DNA of 53,652 nt from JBLXBZ01 sp048265185 (GCA_048265185.1 JBLXBZ010000013.1:1-53652), one strand, 5' to 3'. Numbered from the stretch's first letter, positions 24,232 to 31,722 are shown. Program-made: numbers and translations. Notes: a model not told the origin generated them from the sequence alone.

Positions 24232-24459
24232 ATGACCAAACTTTTTGACGAAATTACCGTAACCCGCGAAGGCTTGCGCGTGGATCTCATGTTGGCGCGG
24301 CGCGACCGGGGGCAAATTGAAGGGCTGGTTGAGGCGTCGCTGGCGCTGATCCCGGCTGCGGCGGAAGTGGGCGTTGAACTGCCCGTGGGCATGCGCGTGC
24401 GTTTGGCGCGTGGCGATGACGGGGCTACTCGCACGTCTATCATTCGGCTGTGGGACTAG
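24232..24459 (+). CDS. X: Tail protein X (P2 gpX, LysM-like)
   Basis: A 75-residue protein from the ATG at 24232. The gpX pattern is clear: TVTREGLRVDLMLARRDR, then LVEASLALIPAAAEVGVELPVGMRVRL in shorter form. gpX-like proteins have a LysM-like fold and lock the U-D hub. A longer in-frame extension upstream overlaps U fully and is not coding. Confidence 0.85.
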   Translation: MTKLFDEITVTREGLRVDLMLARRDRGQIEGLVEASLALIPAAAEVGVELPVGMRVRLARGDDGATRTSIIRLWD

Positions 24460-24464
24460 ATGTA

Positions 24465-25463
24465 ATGGTGAAACTGGCGGGCGTGGAATATCACATTGTG
24501 ATTGGCGGCGTTGACGTGTCGTCTCGCTTTAACCCTTACCTTTTGCGGCTATCCGTGTCGGATCGGGATGGCGCGGCGTCAGCTTCTGCGACGATTGAGC
24601 TGGATGATCAGGACGGCGCGGTGGCGCTGCCGCGCGCGGGCACGCGAATAATCATTGGTCTGGGCCGGGCGCCTGATTTGTTTGAGGGAGTGATTGATAG
24701 CGTGCGCTGGGTGGTGGATCGGGGCGGTGGCTCCCGTTTGGCGGTGACGGCGCGCGGCATGGATCCGCGTGGCGCCATCGTCGCGCCGGTCGAGCGGCAT
24801 TTTGACGATATGACGTTGGGCGAGGTGATGCAGAGTGTCGCGGAGCTTGGCGGATTGTCGGGCGTGTCGGTGCATCCGTCTCTGGGGTCTATTCGCCGGC
24901 CTTATTGGGTGCTTGACACGGAAAGCCCATTGGCCTTTGGCCGGCGCATCGCCCGTGAAGTGGGGGCGACGTTCAAAGTGGTGGGGGCGAGCCAGGGCGT
25001 GTTCACGCCGCGCAATGCTGGTTTATCCGCCTCTGGCAAATCGCTGACGGCGATCAACGCCATCTATGGAGATAACCTGATCGCTGCTGATATCGCGCCA
25101 TTCACTGGCCGACCGCAATCGTCCAGCGTGATGGCGCGTTGGTATGACCTTGATGCGGCGCGCTATCGGACAAAACGGGTAGATCTGGCGCAGGAGGACG
25201 GCGGTGCGCATCTTCTGGCGGCCCCGCGGCCTGACGAAAGCGAGGCGAGCGAGGGGGCCGCTTCAGAGGGGCAAGAACGGCGGCGTGCAAAAGGCGGCGG
25301 GTCAATCGTTATTAATGGCGACCCCACCGCGCAACCGGGCGCGATCTGTAATTTGACCGCGCGCGCCGGGGTTTCCGGAGCTTATATTATTGATGGGGTC
25401 ACCAACACGTTGGACCGGGGGCAGGGAGGTGTCACCAATCTGGAGGTTGTTCGTCCGCAGTAA
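24465..25463 (+). CDS. D: Baseplate hub protein D (P2 gpD family)
   Basis: A 332-residue hub protein. GTGGGA lies 9 bases before the ATG at 24465; a GTG at 24450 is an alternative that overlaps X by 10 bases. Landmarks are VDVSSRFNPYLLRLSVSDRDG, the DDQDGAVALPRAG loop, a second domain with SPLAFGRRIAREVGATFKV and the final GVTNTLDRGQGGVTNLEV. The D trimer surrounds the spike. The tail operon ends here; the next two genes are on the other strand. Confidence 0.9.
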   Translation: MVKLAGVEYHIVIGGVDVSSRFNPYLLRLSVSDRDGAASASATIELDDQDGAVALPRAGTRIIIGLGRAPDLFEGVIDSVRWVVDRGGGSRLAVTARGMDPRGAIVAPVERHFDDMTLGEVMQSVAELGGLSGVSVHPSLGSIRRPYWVLDTESPLAFGRRIAREVGATFKVVGASQGVFTPRNAGLSASGKSLTAINAIYGDNLIAADIAPFTGRPQSSSVMARWYDLDAARYRTKRVDLAQEDGGAHLLAAPRPDESEASEGAASEGQERRRAKGGGSIVINGDPTAQPGAICNLTARAGVSGAYIIDGVTNTLDRGQGGVTNLEVVRPQ

Positions 25464-25489
25464 GCGCGGCGACTTTGTTTCCCTGTTGA

Positions 25490-25843
25490 TCAGGTGATGT
25501 CGTCGAGGTCTACTTGCAGCGCTTCGGCTATGGCTTTCATGGTGGCGACGGCGCCAGTCTTTTTGCCGGTTTCAATTTCGGAGAGATAGGCGGCGCTGAC
25601 GCCGGCGCTTTGAGCGAGTTCTCGCGCCGTATGGCCTCTGTGTCGCCGCCAAACGCGCACTGGGTTTTCGCCGTTGATCAGGCGCTCCGCCACGTCGCTT
25701 GGCGCCATTTCATCGATGCCGGCGGCGATGTCGGCGATGACTTTGTCCGCTGCGGCGATATCGGCGCTGTCGACAAGCTTTTCGTATTCGGCAAGGGGCA
25801 GGACAACAAGGGTCTCCCCGTTAGGCGTTGTAATTTTTTGCAT
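25490..25843 (-). CDS. Xre-family antitoxin of a RelE/ParE-type pair
   Basis: A 117-residue protein. The first 60 residues contain a PNGETLVVLPLAEYEKLVD opening like Phd/prevent-host-death linkers. Residues about 65-115 form an Xre helix-turn-helix (HTARELAQSAGVSAAYLSEIETGKKTGAVATMKAIAEAL). It follows the toxin by 8 bases with AGGAAAG upstream. Antitoxins of this kind neutralise the toxin through their N-terminus and repress the shared promoter with the HTH. Toxin-first order is as in higBA. Confidence 0.85.
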   Translation of the reverse strand: MQKITTPNGETLVVLPLAEYEKLVDSADIAAADKVIADIAAGIDEMAPSDVAERLINGENPVRVWRRHRGHTARELAQSAGVSAAYLSEIETGKKTGAVATMKAIAEALQVDLDDIT

Positions 25844-25851
25844 GTTCTTTC

Positions 25852-26103
25852 CTATTCATAGACGCCGCCGCGCGGCCCGATTTTCAATATGCCCAGAACT
25901 TGCCCCTGATCATCCATGATGACGCGCCAATCACCAACGCGTAGCCGGATATAGTTGGAGCCGACCAGAGCTTTTACATTGTTCCCAAGGCTCGCTGGGT
26001 CGCGAGCGTATTGTTTGATTTTCGAATTCACGCGCGCAGCGTCCGTAGCCGGCATCTTGCGAAGAACTTTAAGAGATGATTTGCTGAACGCGATTTTTTT
26101 CAT
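25852..26103 (-). CDS. RelE/ParE-superfamily toxin
   Basis: An 83-residue basic protein with RelE/ParE hallmarks: KIAFSKSSLKVLRKMP, KIKQYARDPASLGNNVKALVGSNYIRLRVGDWRV and the final DDQGQVLGILKIGPRGGVYE. Relatives cleave ribosome-bound mRNA. The promoter lies so close that the mRNA may be leaderless. It faces the phage late genes, so it is likely a separately expressed moron that stabilises the prophage. Confidence 0.85.
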   Translation of the reverse strand: MKKIAFSKSSLKVLRKMPATDAARVNSKIKQYARDPASLGNNVKALVGSNYIRLRVGDWRVIMDDQGQVLGILKIGPRGGVYE

Positions 26104-26138
26104 AAATTTATATTAGCTTTTAGCGAATTATTTGTAAA
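26104..26138 (-). promoter_or_regulatory. Promoter of the toxin-antitoxin pair, possibly leaderless
   Basis: On the minus strand TTTACA (26138-26133) is followed after 17 bases by TAATAT (26115-26110) and, only six bases later, by the toxin ATG. Transcription would begin at or next to the A of the start codon, and there is no Shine-Dalgarno. A TTAGC direct repeat inside the spacer may be an operator. Confidence 0.65.
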
Positions 26139-26152
26139 CTGAAAACGCCAAT

Positions 26153-26177
26153 GGCCCGCGTGTCGCGGGCCTTTTTT
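26153..26177 (+). terminator. Strong terminator before the lysis cassette
   Basis: GGCCCGCG at 26153-26160 pairs perfectly with CGCGGGCC at 26164-26171, loop TGT, followed by six T. It lies 18 bases before the endolysin start, so plus-strand late transcription must pass it to reach lysis. Confidence 0.85.
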
Positions 26178-26195
26178 GTGTCTGGAGGCATGAAC

Positions 26196-27056
26196 ATGCA
26201 AGTGAGTGATAAGGGGCGCGCATTTATCGCCGCGCATGAAGGTTGTGTACTGCGAGCATATAGAGACGACGCTGGCGTTTTGACGATCGGTTTCGGCCAT
26301 ACGAGCGCTGCGGGCGCCCCGGTTGTGAAAACCGGGATGAGGATCACCCAAAAAGAGGCGGAAGATATTCTCTCGCGAGACTTGGTGAAGTTTGAAGCGC
26401 GGGTGTCTCGTCGCATGGGCGCGCTTTCGCAGAACGCTTTTGACGGGGCTGTGTCGTTTGATTTTAACACCGGGGCTATTCATAAGGCCACCTGGGTGAA
26501 GCGTTACCTGGCGGGGAAATTCTTTGAGGCGGAAGCATCTCTCAAGCTGTGGAACAAGGCTGGCGGACGCGTTTTGCGCGGTCTTACCCGTCGGCGCGGC
26601 GATGAGGCCGACATTATTTTTCGCGGGCGCTATCCGGGGGCGGCGCCGGAAACAGTTGATCAATCAGTTATCGAGGCGCAGGAGATCCTGACGTCCAAGG
26701 GCTTTGACCTTGGCGAGATTGACGGCGCGTTTGGCCCGAAGACGAAAGCCGCCGTGCTTGCTTATCAAAAACTGCATCCAGATCTTGAGAACGACGGAAT
26801 TTTGGGGCCGGCGACGCTGGCGCAGCTGCGGCGCGATAGCGCCGCCACATCGGACGCCGTCAGGGGCGCGATTAAAAAGCTTGCGCCTGTCGCCGGTGGC
26901 GGCGGGGTGTTGGCTGAGCTGGCTGGCTTGCCATGGGGGGGGATCGCGTTTGGCGTCGCCATCGTCTGCATGGCCGCCGTTGGCGTGTTTTTGTGGCGCC
27001 GGCGCGATTTGGTGATGCGCCGTATTAATCGGTTGCTTGGCCGCGAGGTGGTGTGA
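26196..27056 (+). CDS. Endolysin: GH24 lysozyme with peptidoglycan-binding domain and C-terminal membrane segment
   Basis: A 286-residue protein. GGAGG at 26184-26188 gives a 7-base spacing to the ATG at 26196, whereas the ATG at 26190 is too close. Residues 1-150 are GH24: E15, D24 and T30 occupy the spacing of T4 lysozyme E11-D20-T26. Residues about 160-220 are a PG_binding_1 domain (IDGAFGPKTKAAVLAYQ). A transmembrane helix (IAFGVAIVCMAAVGVFLW) near residues 248-266 is followed by RRR. The C-terminal anchor would tether the enzyme to the inner membrane until the holin or spanins act; this part is inference. Confidence 0.9.
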   Translation: MQVSDKGRAFIAAHEGCVLRAYRDDAGVLTIGFGHTSAAGAPVVKTGMRITQKEAEDILSRDLVKFEARVSRRMGALSQNAFDGAVSFDFNTGAIHKATWVKRYLAGKFFEAEASLKLWNKAGGRVLRGLTRRRGDEADIIFRGRYPGAAPETVDQSVIEAQEILTSKGFDLGEIDGAFGPKTKAAVLAYQKLHPDLENDGILGPATLAQLRRDSAATSDAVRGAIKKLAPVAGGGGVLAELAGLPWGGIAFGVAIVCMAAVGVFLWRRRDLVMRRINRLLGREVV

Positions 27057-27313
27057 TGTGGATTGCTGGCGTGTTGTCAATTTTTCGCAGTGAGACGGGG
27101 CGCGCGCTTTTGCTTTTTGGTGTGGGCGCTCTGGTCACTCTGGCCGTTGGCTACGGCTTGTTACGCCGGGGTGAGCGGATCGCTTACGACAAAATTCAGA
27201 TACAAGACCAGGAGGCGGTGGATGCTGCGCGTAAAGCTCGTAATCGTGTTGATATGTGCAGGGCTGCTGGCGGGGTGTGGTCACAAACCACCGGCCAGTG
27301 TCGTGGGCGGTGA
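27056..27313 (+). CDS. Putative inner-membrane spanin (Rz-like)
   Basis: An 85-residue protein that starts in the endolysin stop. Residues about 17-36 (ALLLFGVGALVTLAVGYGLL) are a single transmembrane helix, followed by a periplasmic helix (QEAVDAARKARNRVDM). The Rz1-like lipoprotein gene starts within it in another frame. The arrangement is that of embedded Rz/Rz1 spanins, which fuse inner and outer membranes at lysis. The coiled region is short compared with lambda Rz. Confidence 0.7.
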   Translation: MWIAGVLSIFRSETGRALLLFGVGALVTLAVGYGLLRRGERIAYDKIQIQDQEAVDAARKARNRVDMCRAAGGVWSQTTGQCRGR

Positions 27314-27443
27314 GTGTCAGATATTTGACGCGCCGCCTCATGAGGTTGAGGCGGCGTCGCCCACCGGCCAACGCTGGGCGGACCAGATGGTCGAAAGCGG
27401 CGTTGCCGCCTGCGGTTGGAGCCGTCCAAAGCCGAGGATTTGA
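27222..27443 (+). CDS. Putative outer-membrane spanin lipoprotein (Rz1-like)
   Basis: A 73-residue protein in a frame overlapping the last 92 bases of the i-spanin gene. GGAGG at 27211-27215 lies 6 bases before the ATG. The signal peptide LRVKLVIVLICAGLLAGC ends in a lipobox (LLAGC), so the mature lipoprotein starts with Cys19. Pro residues follow, as in Rz1. The rest contains two further Cys. Confidence 0.75.
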   Translation: MLRVKLVIVLICAGLLAGCGHKPPASVVGGECQIFDAPPHEVEAASPTGQRWADQMVESGVAACGWSRPKPRI

Positions 27444-27444
27444 C

Positions 27445-27774
27445 ATGCAGGCATTATCAGAATGGATTGCTTCCTTGCCGGGCGTTCGCGTCGCCACTGT
27501 CGTGCTTTTCGCGGCTGTGGGCGCTGTTTTACCGCGCGATCTGGCGCTTGGCGCGCGGCTGATGACGTTTTGCATCGGTGTGCTGGCGGCGATTGTGTTT
27601 GGCGAGGCGGTGCGCGAAGCCTTGTCTTTGCCGTCTAGTTGGTCAAACGGCATTGCAGGCATTCTCGCCATGACTGGGCGTAACATTGCCGTCTATGTCA
27701 TTCGCGCCAGCAAAGACCCAGCGGCGGCGGCGCGTGAAGCGTTGGAGATCGTGCGAGGGCGCTCGCCTAAATAA
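27445..27774 (+). CDS. Putative holin
   Basis: A 109-residue membrane protein directly after the lipoprotein gene. Hydrophobic segments at about residues 15-32 (VRVATVVLFAAVGAVL), 38-58 (ARLMTFCIGVLAAIVFGEAV) and 68-86 (GIAGILAMTGRNIAVYVI) suggest three transmembrane helices. A charged C-terminus (KDPAAAAREALEIVRG) is usual for holins. The lysis cassette position supports the call; there is no strong family motif. Confidence 0.65.
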   Translation: MQALSEWIASLPGVRVATVVLFAAVGAVLPRDLALGARLMTFCIGVLAAIVFGEAVREALSLPSSWSNGIAGILAMTGRNIAVYVIRASKDPAAAAREALEIVRGRSPK

Positions 27775-27849
27775 AGCGTGAGGTTTTGGGGCGGCTAGTA
27801 GCAATGTATACAACTCCGGGACGAACGAATAATAACCGAGGAATCAGTC

Positions 27850-28260
27850 ATGACACGATTAATATTCGCCGCAGTAATCGGGGTGTTCTTATGTGCGACG
27901 GCGAGCGCGCAAGAAATTATCGGGACTGTATCTCGTGTGATAGATGGCGACACGCTGCAAATCAATGAGTTGCGTATTAGGCTGTGCGGTATCGATGCCC
28001 CAGAAGATGGAGACAAAGGCGCAGCCGAAGCGACGGAGCATCTTGAACAAGTCGCTAGAGGACAACACGCCAGATGCGTTGTTGTTGGCGGCGGGACGCC
28101 ATGTGATACTCGATCAGCGGTGATCAACAATCGACGCGTTGTCGCTCAATGTTATGTCGGCGATGTGGACCTTGCCCGGTCTTTGACCGACAACGGCCAT
28201 GCTTGCGATTGGACTAAGTTCTCTGGCGGGCATTATCAGCCAAGCAAGTGCAAGAAATAA
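27850..28260 (+). CDS. Secreted SNase-like (thermonuclease-family) nuclease
   Basis: A 136-residue protein with a Sec signal peptide (LIFAAVIGVFLCATASAQ). The SNase fold is marked by the VIDGDTL motif and by IRLCGIDAPEDG, which carries the Arg and Glu equivalent to the catalytic pair of staphylococcal nuclease. A later NNRRVVAQCYVGDVDL segment supplies the second Arg. Length is close to the 100-140 usual for the core. It sits between lysis and integrase with its own GAGGA. It may degrade DNA in the periplasm, possibly superinfecting or host DNA; that purpose is inference. Confidence 0.8.
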   Translation: MTRLIFAAVIGVFLCATASAQEIIGTVSRVIDGDTLQINELRIRLCGIDAPEDGDKGAAEATEHLEQVARGQHARCVVVGGGTPCDTRSAVINNRRVVAQCYVGDVDLARSLTDNGHACDWTKFSGGHYQPSKCKK

Positions 28261-28270
28261 AATAGCTCCA

Positions 28271-28301
28271 TTGACACTAGCAAGTTGCAGGCATCTATAT
28301 A
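28271..28301 (+). promoter_or_regulatory. Candidate promoter of the accessory block
   Basis: TTGACA at 28271-28276 and TATATA at 28296-28301 are 19 bases apart; overlapping hexamers give 17- or 18-base spacings. It lies directly before the small ORF and DUF3800 gene, in a stretch with lower GC than the phage genes. It would let the block be expressed from the silent prophage. Confidence 0.5.
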
Positions 28302-28365
28302 GAATCATAAAAGTAACGACAGCCATGGGAATGGAAAGAGCTTTAGGACACCTGGGTGAATAGAT

Positions 28366-28587
28366 TTGGTTTCGGTTAGTAATGTTGGCGAGGGACATAC
28401 AATCCTTACCCACCAGATTGGGAAGGTTGAAGGGATAGTGGGAATGTGTGACGACATCGAACACTTCATGCGTGTGGCTCGTCACCAAAAATCAATCACT
28501 GTAGCGCCATATCTGTTTGATGAAATGAACGTATCATTGAATAGTAAATTCCATGTATTTGTGGTCGGGCGAAGGGGGGGCATTTGA
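28366..28587 (+). CDS. Small protein encoded just before the DUF3800 gene
   Basis: A 73-residue frame from TTG 28366, or 47 residues from ATG 28444. Its stop overlaps the TTG start of the DUF3800 gene, so the two are coupled. The C-terminal half has VARHQKSITVAPYLFDEMN then a KFHVFVVGRRGG end. No family recognised. It may be a cofactor or immunity partner of the DUF3800 protein; only the coupling supports this. Confidence 0.45.
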   Translation: MVSVSNVGEGHTILTHQIGKVEGIVGMCDDIEHFMRVARHQKSITVAPYLFDEMNVSLNSKFHVFVVGRRGGI

Positions 28588-29345
28588 AATTTTGCTTTGT
28601 TGACGAGAGCGGCACACCTCCGAACCAGCCCAATGAGACACGCCCGTATTTCACACTTGGTGCAGTGATTGTAGACGCAGCAGACTGGCGCGTGTGCAAC
28701 GAAAAAATTCACGGCTATAAAGTCAGAAATAAGATTTTCGGTGAATTGAAGTGGCGTTTCTTTGCACCGCACAATCAAGACAAAGATAACCCATTACTCG
28801 ATGTCCCAGCGGGCGAACGGAAGGCTCTTAGTTTGGAGTTTGCGGCGCTTATTGGCGGCTTGCCTCTCCTAGTGATCGCATGTGTTACCGATGTTAAAGC
28901 CGCATTCGAATACAGAGCCGTTAGCAATCAGCAGGAACTTTATCATTTTACCTACAAGCCAATCACCGAACGATTCCAATATTGCCTACAAGATTATAAA
29001 GATATTGGGATTGTCATTGCAGACCACAGAGGACGATCAGACGACAAGCTATTCCGAGCGCACCACTCTGCACTCACGTCTGCATCTGGCAATAATAGAT
29101 CTGGTTACGATAGACTGGTAGAAGGCTTGTTTTTACAAGATTCAGCCCACTCAACAGGAATACAAATATCGGATTATGTGACTGGTGCGATTCACCGAGC
29201 CTACAGCGTGGGGGACGGCGAACATGCAGCCCTGTTCAAAGCAAAGATGCGGGGGTATGAACAAAATAAAATTATGGGCCGCGGGTTAGTGCTGCATCCG
29301 AAAGGAAGTTTCCAACTAATAAGGGGACGTCGGGCGGGGTCGTAA
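28584..29345 (+). CDS. DUF3800 family protein (RNase H-like fold)
   Basis: A 253-residue protein with a TTG start at 28584, coupled to the previous stop. DUF3800 landmarks: the opening FCFVDESG with two acidic residues, a central IVIADHRGRSDDK strand, and GIQISDYVTGAIHRA near residue 195, matching the third acidic cluster. The family is predicted to have an RNase H-like nuclease fold. Its members are scattered on mobile elements and have been linked to defence loci, but no activity is established here. Base composition is lower in GC than the late genes, indicating separate acquisition. Confidence 0.85.
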   Translation: MKFCFVDESGTPPNQPNETRPYFTLGAVIVDAADWRVCNEKIHGYKVRNKIFGELKWRFFAPHNQDKDNPLLDVPAGERKALSLEFAALIGGLPLLVIACVTDVKAAFEYRAVSNQQELYHFTYKPITERFQYCLQDYKDIGIVIADHRGRSDDKLFRAHHSALTSASGNNRSGYDRLVEGLFLQDSAHSTGIQISDYVTGAIHRAYSVGDGEHAALFKAKMRGYEQNKIMGRGLVLHPKGSFQLIRGRRAGS

Positions 29346-29531
29346 CCCCGACGCCATGAGTGTCAGGCTCCCGAACGTTGGTTACATTCTAGCGGGTATC
29401 TGTAACTTAATCAATCCCCTTAAGGCGAGATAGCCCGATGACTTAGCTATTGCGAATGGAAGTACGCAAGCCATTGGCTAGTTAAGTATATCGGCCCCTT
29501 TTCTTTTGTAGTCAGTAATCATGTTTCGTAC

Positions 29532-29714
29532 ATGATAGGGGTGCAGTTTGAGATGGTGGTGAGTATAGTAGTGATCGACCTTCTTGGTGAAGATGCAGCA
29601 AGTCAAGTTAGTGATTTGGCGGAAACGTACAACCGGATGTCGCAAGAAGGGCGAGTTGTTGAGGCGATTGGCCAAAATTTGGCGAAGTGGATATTAGTTC
29701 CCAGCGATGCGTAA
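29532..29714 (+). CDS. Possible small protein in the accessory block
   Basis: A 60-residue frame, or 53 residues from the ATG at 29553. The sequence includes LLGEDAASQVSDLAETYNRM and a helical VVEAIGQNLAKW, which look protein-like. There is no strong ribosome binding site and no recognised family. Bases 29346-29531 before it show no gene. Confidence 0.35.
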   Translation: MIGVQFEMVVSIVVIDLLGEDAASQVSDLAETYNRMSQEGRVVEAIGQNLAKWILVPSDA

Positions 29715-30029
29715 TTTTCTAAACTAGCTAAATTATATAAATTGTGCTGAGAAAGCATCGTAATTTACCCGAATTAGAGCTTCATGAGTGGAGCGCGGTT
29801 AGATAGTTTATTTAATATGGGCCTGAAGAGATTTCCTCTGATCAGTTATCTCCTGCCGCCTTGTCTGGATCGCAAAATAGGTTTGGGCGAAAGCGACAGG
29901 CTTTTTACGGGCATCGCTGTGAGATAGCACGCATATCGAGAGAGTCTTAAGTCATCAACTTGACGTTACCCACCGGACCCTATCTGGACCATTTCGTGCA
30001 CACGCACGAAATGGTTATGCGGCATTGAC
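29715..30029. other. Non-coding low-GC stretch with a perfect hairpin
   Basis: No credible gene is visible. ATTTCGTGC at 29991-29999 and GCACGAAAT at 30004-30012 form a perfect 9-bp inverted repeat around a 4-base loop just upstream of the transposase remnant. It might be a leftover IS end or a terminator. Confidence 0.5.
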
Positions 30030-30257
30030 GCGGCTGACTACGGTTTCAGCAAGAAGGTTGAAAACCACATGCACGCTGTTGCGTTGCACTTCATGTACTA
30101 CAACTTCATGAAAGTGCATCAGACGTTGAAGGTCACGCCAGCCATGGAAGCGGGCCTGACGGATCGTCTCTGGGACAGAGCTGATCTGGTTGCTGTCGTT
30201 GATGCAAATGAGGAAGCCCCCAAAAAGCGTGGCCCTTACAAGCAACGAATTTCAAAG
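30030..30257 (+). pseudogene. C-terminal remnant of an IS transposase
   Basis: The frame encodes YGFSKKVENH, ALHFMYYNFMKVHQTL and KVTPAMEAGLTDRLW, a strongly conserved C-terminal region of transposases often annotated as IS1-family in Alphaproteobacteria. The N-terminal DDE portion is missing; a stop lies upstream at 29961-29963. No flanking inverted repeats could be defined, so only a fragment of the insertion remains. Confidence 0.75.
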
Positions 30258-30330
30258 TGCCCCACTACCTCACAGTCAACTCTAAAGTTTAATTATGTCG
30301 TCAATGTTCTGATCATGAGGATTACAGAAA

Positions 30331-30362
30331 AGGTTCCTGGACTTTGATGAATCCAGAAACCT
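30331..30362 (-). terminator. Terminator of the integrase gene
   Basis: AGGTT-C-CTGGA (30331-30341) pairs with TCCAG-A-AACCT (30352-30362), two 5-bp stems with one mismatch. Read on the minus strand the hairpin is followed by TTTTC, 56 bases after the integrase stop. Confidence 0.55.
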
Positions 30363-30417
30363 TTCGTTGGGTATTTCGACGATAAATGATGATGTTAGGT
30401 AGGGCACGTAACCTTTT

Positions 30418-31722
30418 TCATTCTTCGCCGGAAAACTCAATCTTCTCCATCCATTCGGCTTTGAGTTCAAGGCTTGGCCCCGCGCCATATTTGGGGCGAT
30501 GGTATTTATGCCCCATGAGCGCAGCCATTACTTTTTCCGGGGTATTAACCGCCGTAAGGCGATCTTCAAACGTGTGGCGAAGGCTGTAAAGCGTGTGGTG
30601 CTTTGTTGGTCTCAGTCCGGCGTTATCCAGATATTTGTTGACCAAAGCAGACAGGCTGTCGGCCTTGTGACGATAGCGCGAAAATCCGCTTGGGTAACGC
30701 TGCATAGCTTTGAGCGCTACCCCAAGCAGAGGAATATCGCGAGCGGATTGAGATGTCTTCATTTCGCGCCCATCCGGGCGCACGCAAATGTGCGGGACGG
30801 CGGCGCTCAGTTTGATCGTCTCTGCTGTAAGGTTACATGCTTCGGAGAGGCGCAGCCCCGTCTCCGCCACCAGATGCACAATCGCCCTCGCTTCGCTGTT
30901 CAGCCCAGATAAGGCGTCAGAAGACAGGATCCGGTTTGATACAAATTCTGCGGCGAACGCTTGTCGCTGTCCACTTCCGCCGCCTTCGATGCGCATGTCC
31001 GCAAAAACAGGCTCAAGCCCCAGCCGGTAGTGTTGATTCAACGTGCGCATCATTTTGTTGATGTGCCCGATATCTTTATTGGCCGTATCGATCTGGGCTT
31101 TGCCGTCCAAAATCCGATTTTGCCACCAATTTCGAAAATCCAGCGCATCTGAACGGGAAATTTCATTTATTGACTTGTCGCCAATAATTTCAATCAAGTT
31201 TTTTAATGCGCGCTGTTTGGGAGCGCGCCATTTTCGAATTTGATCAGGGGACTTTCCTTGAAGAGATGCGCGGTTCAAGCGCTCAAACTCATCAAACAAA
31301 CTAGCTAGACGCCAAGCCGGCAAGCTTTCTCCGCCGAGTACGGCCGCAACTTCTGTTTTGCTCTCCACACCACTGGGGCGGCGCAGCTCATCCAATCGGT
31401 CCAGAACTTCTTCCATCGGGAGTTCAGCCACGCCCTCCGCTGGCATAAAGTCAAAACCTAACGCCCGAGCTCGCGTTCTCGCTGCGTCATATCGCAAGCG
31501 CGCCTCATTAGAGCGCCCCTCGACAAGGCCGCGCCAATAAGCTTCGGTCTCCGCATTCAGCCGCTCAACCACGCGCGCGGCGCGGCGGCCCTTTGGATCG
31601 TCGGCTATTTTTACTTTGGTGGAAATCCGGACAGGATTACGCCGATCGAGACTAGCGTATTCTCCCGGCACTCTGCGAACGTAATACCAAAGTTTGCCGC
31701 GTTTGAGCTGATAATCGTGCAT
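30418..31722 (-). CDS. int: Tyrosine recombinase, phage integrase
   Basis: A 434-residue integrase. The N-terminal arm-binding region (KLWYYVRRVPGEYAS) is followed by a SAM-like core-binding domain near residues 130-240 and the catalytic domain. Catalytic residues visible are R291 (ETGLRLSEA), K322, R382 in LYSLRHT, H405 in LMGHK and the nucleophile Y412 in HRPKYG. The usual first His of HxxR is Y379, a common variant. It points away from the tRNA-Ser gene, whose 3' end lies about 110 bases upstream of the start, so the enzyme probably integrates there. Confidence 0.93.
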   Translation of the reverse strand: MHDYQLKRGKLWYYVRRVPGEYASLDRRNPVRISTKVKIADDPKGRRAARVVERLNAETEAYWRGLVEGRSNEARLRYDAARTRARALGFDFMPAEGVAELPMEEVLDRLDELRRPSGVESKTEVAAVLGGESLPAWRLASLFDEFERLNRASLQGKSPDQIRKWRAPKQRALKNLIEIIGDKSINEISRSDALDFRNWWQNRILDGKAQIDTANKDIGHINKMMRTLNQHYRLGLEPVFADMRIEGGGSGQRQAFAAEFVSNRILSSDALSGLNSEARAIVHLVAETGLRLSEACNLTAETIKLSAAVPHICVRPDGREMKTSQSARDIPLLGVALKAMQRYPSGFSRYRHKADSLSALVNKYLDNAGLRPTKHHTLYSLRHTFEDRLTAVNTPEKVMAALMGHKYHRPKYGAGPSLELKAEWMEKIEFSGEE

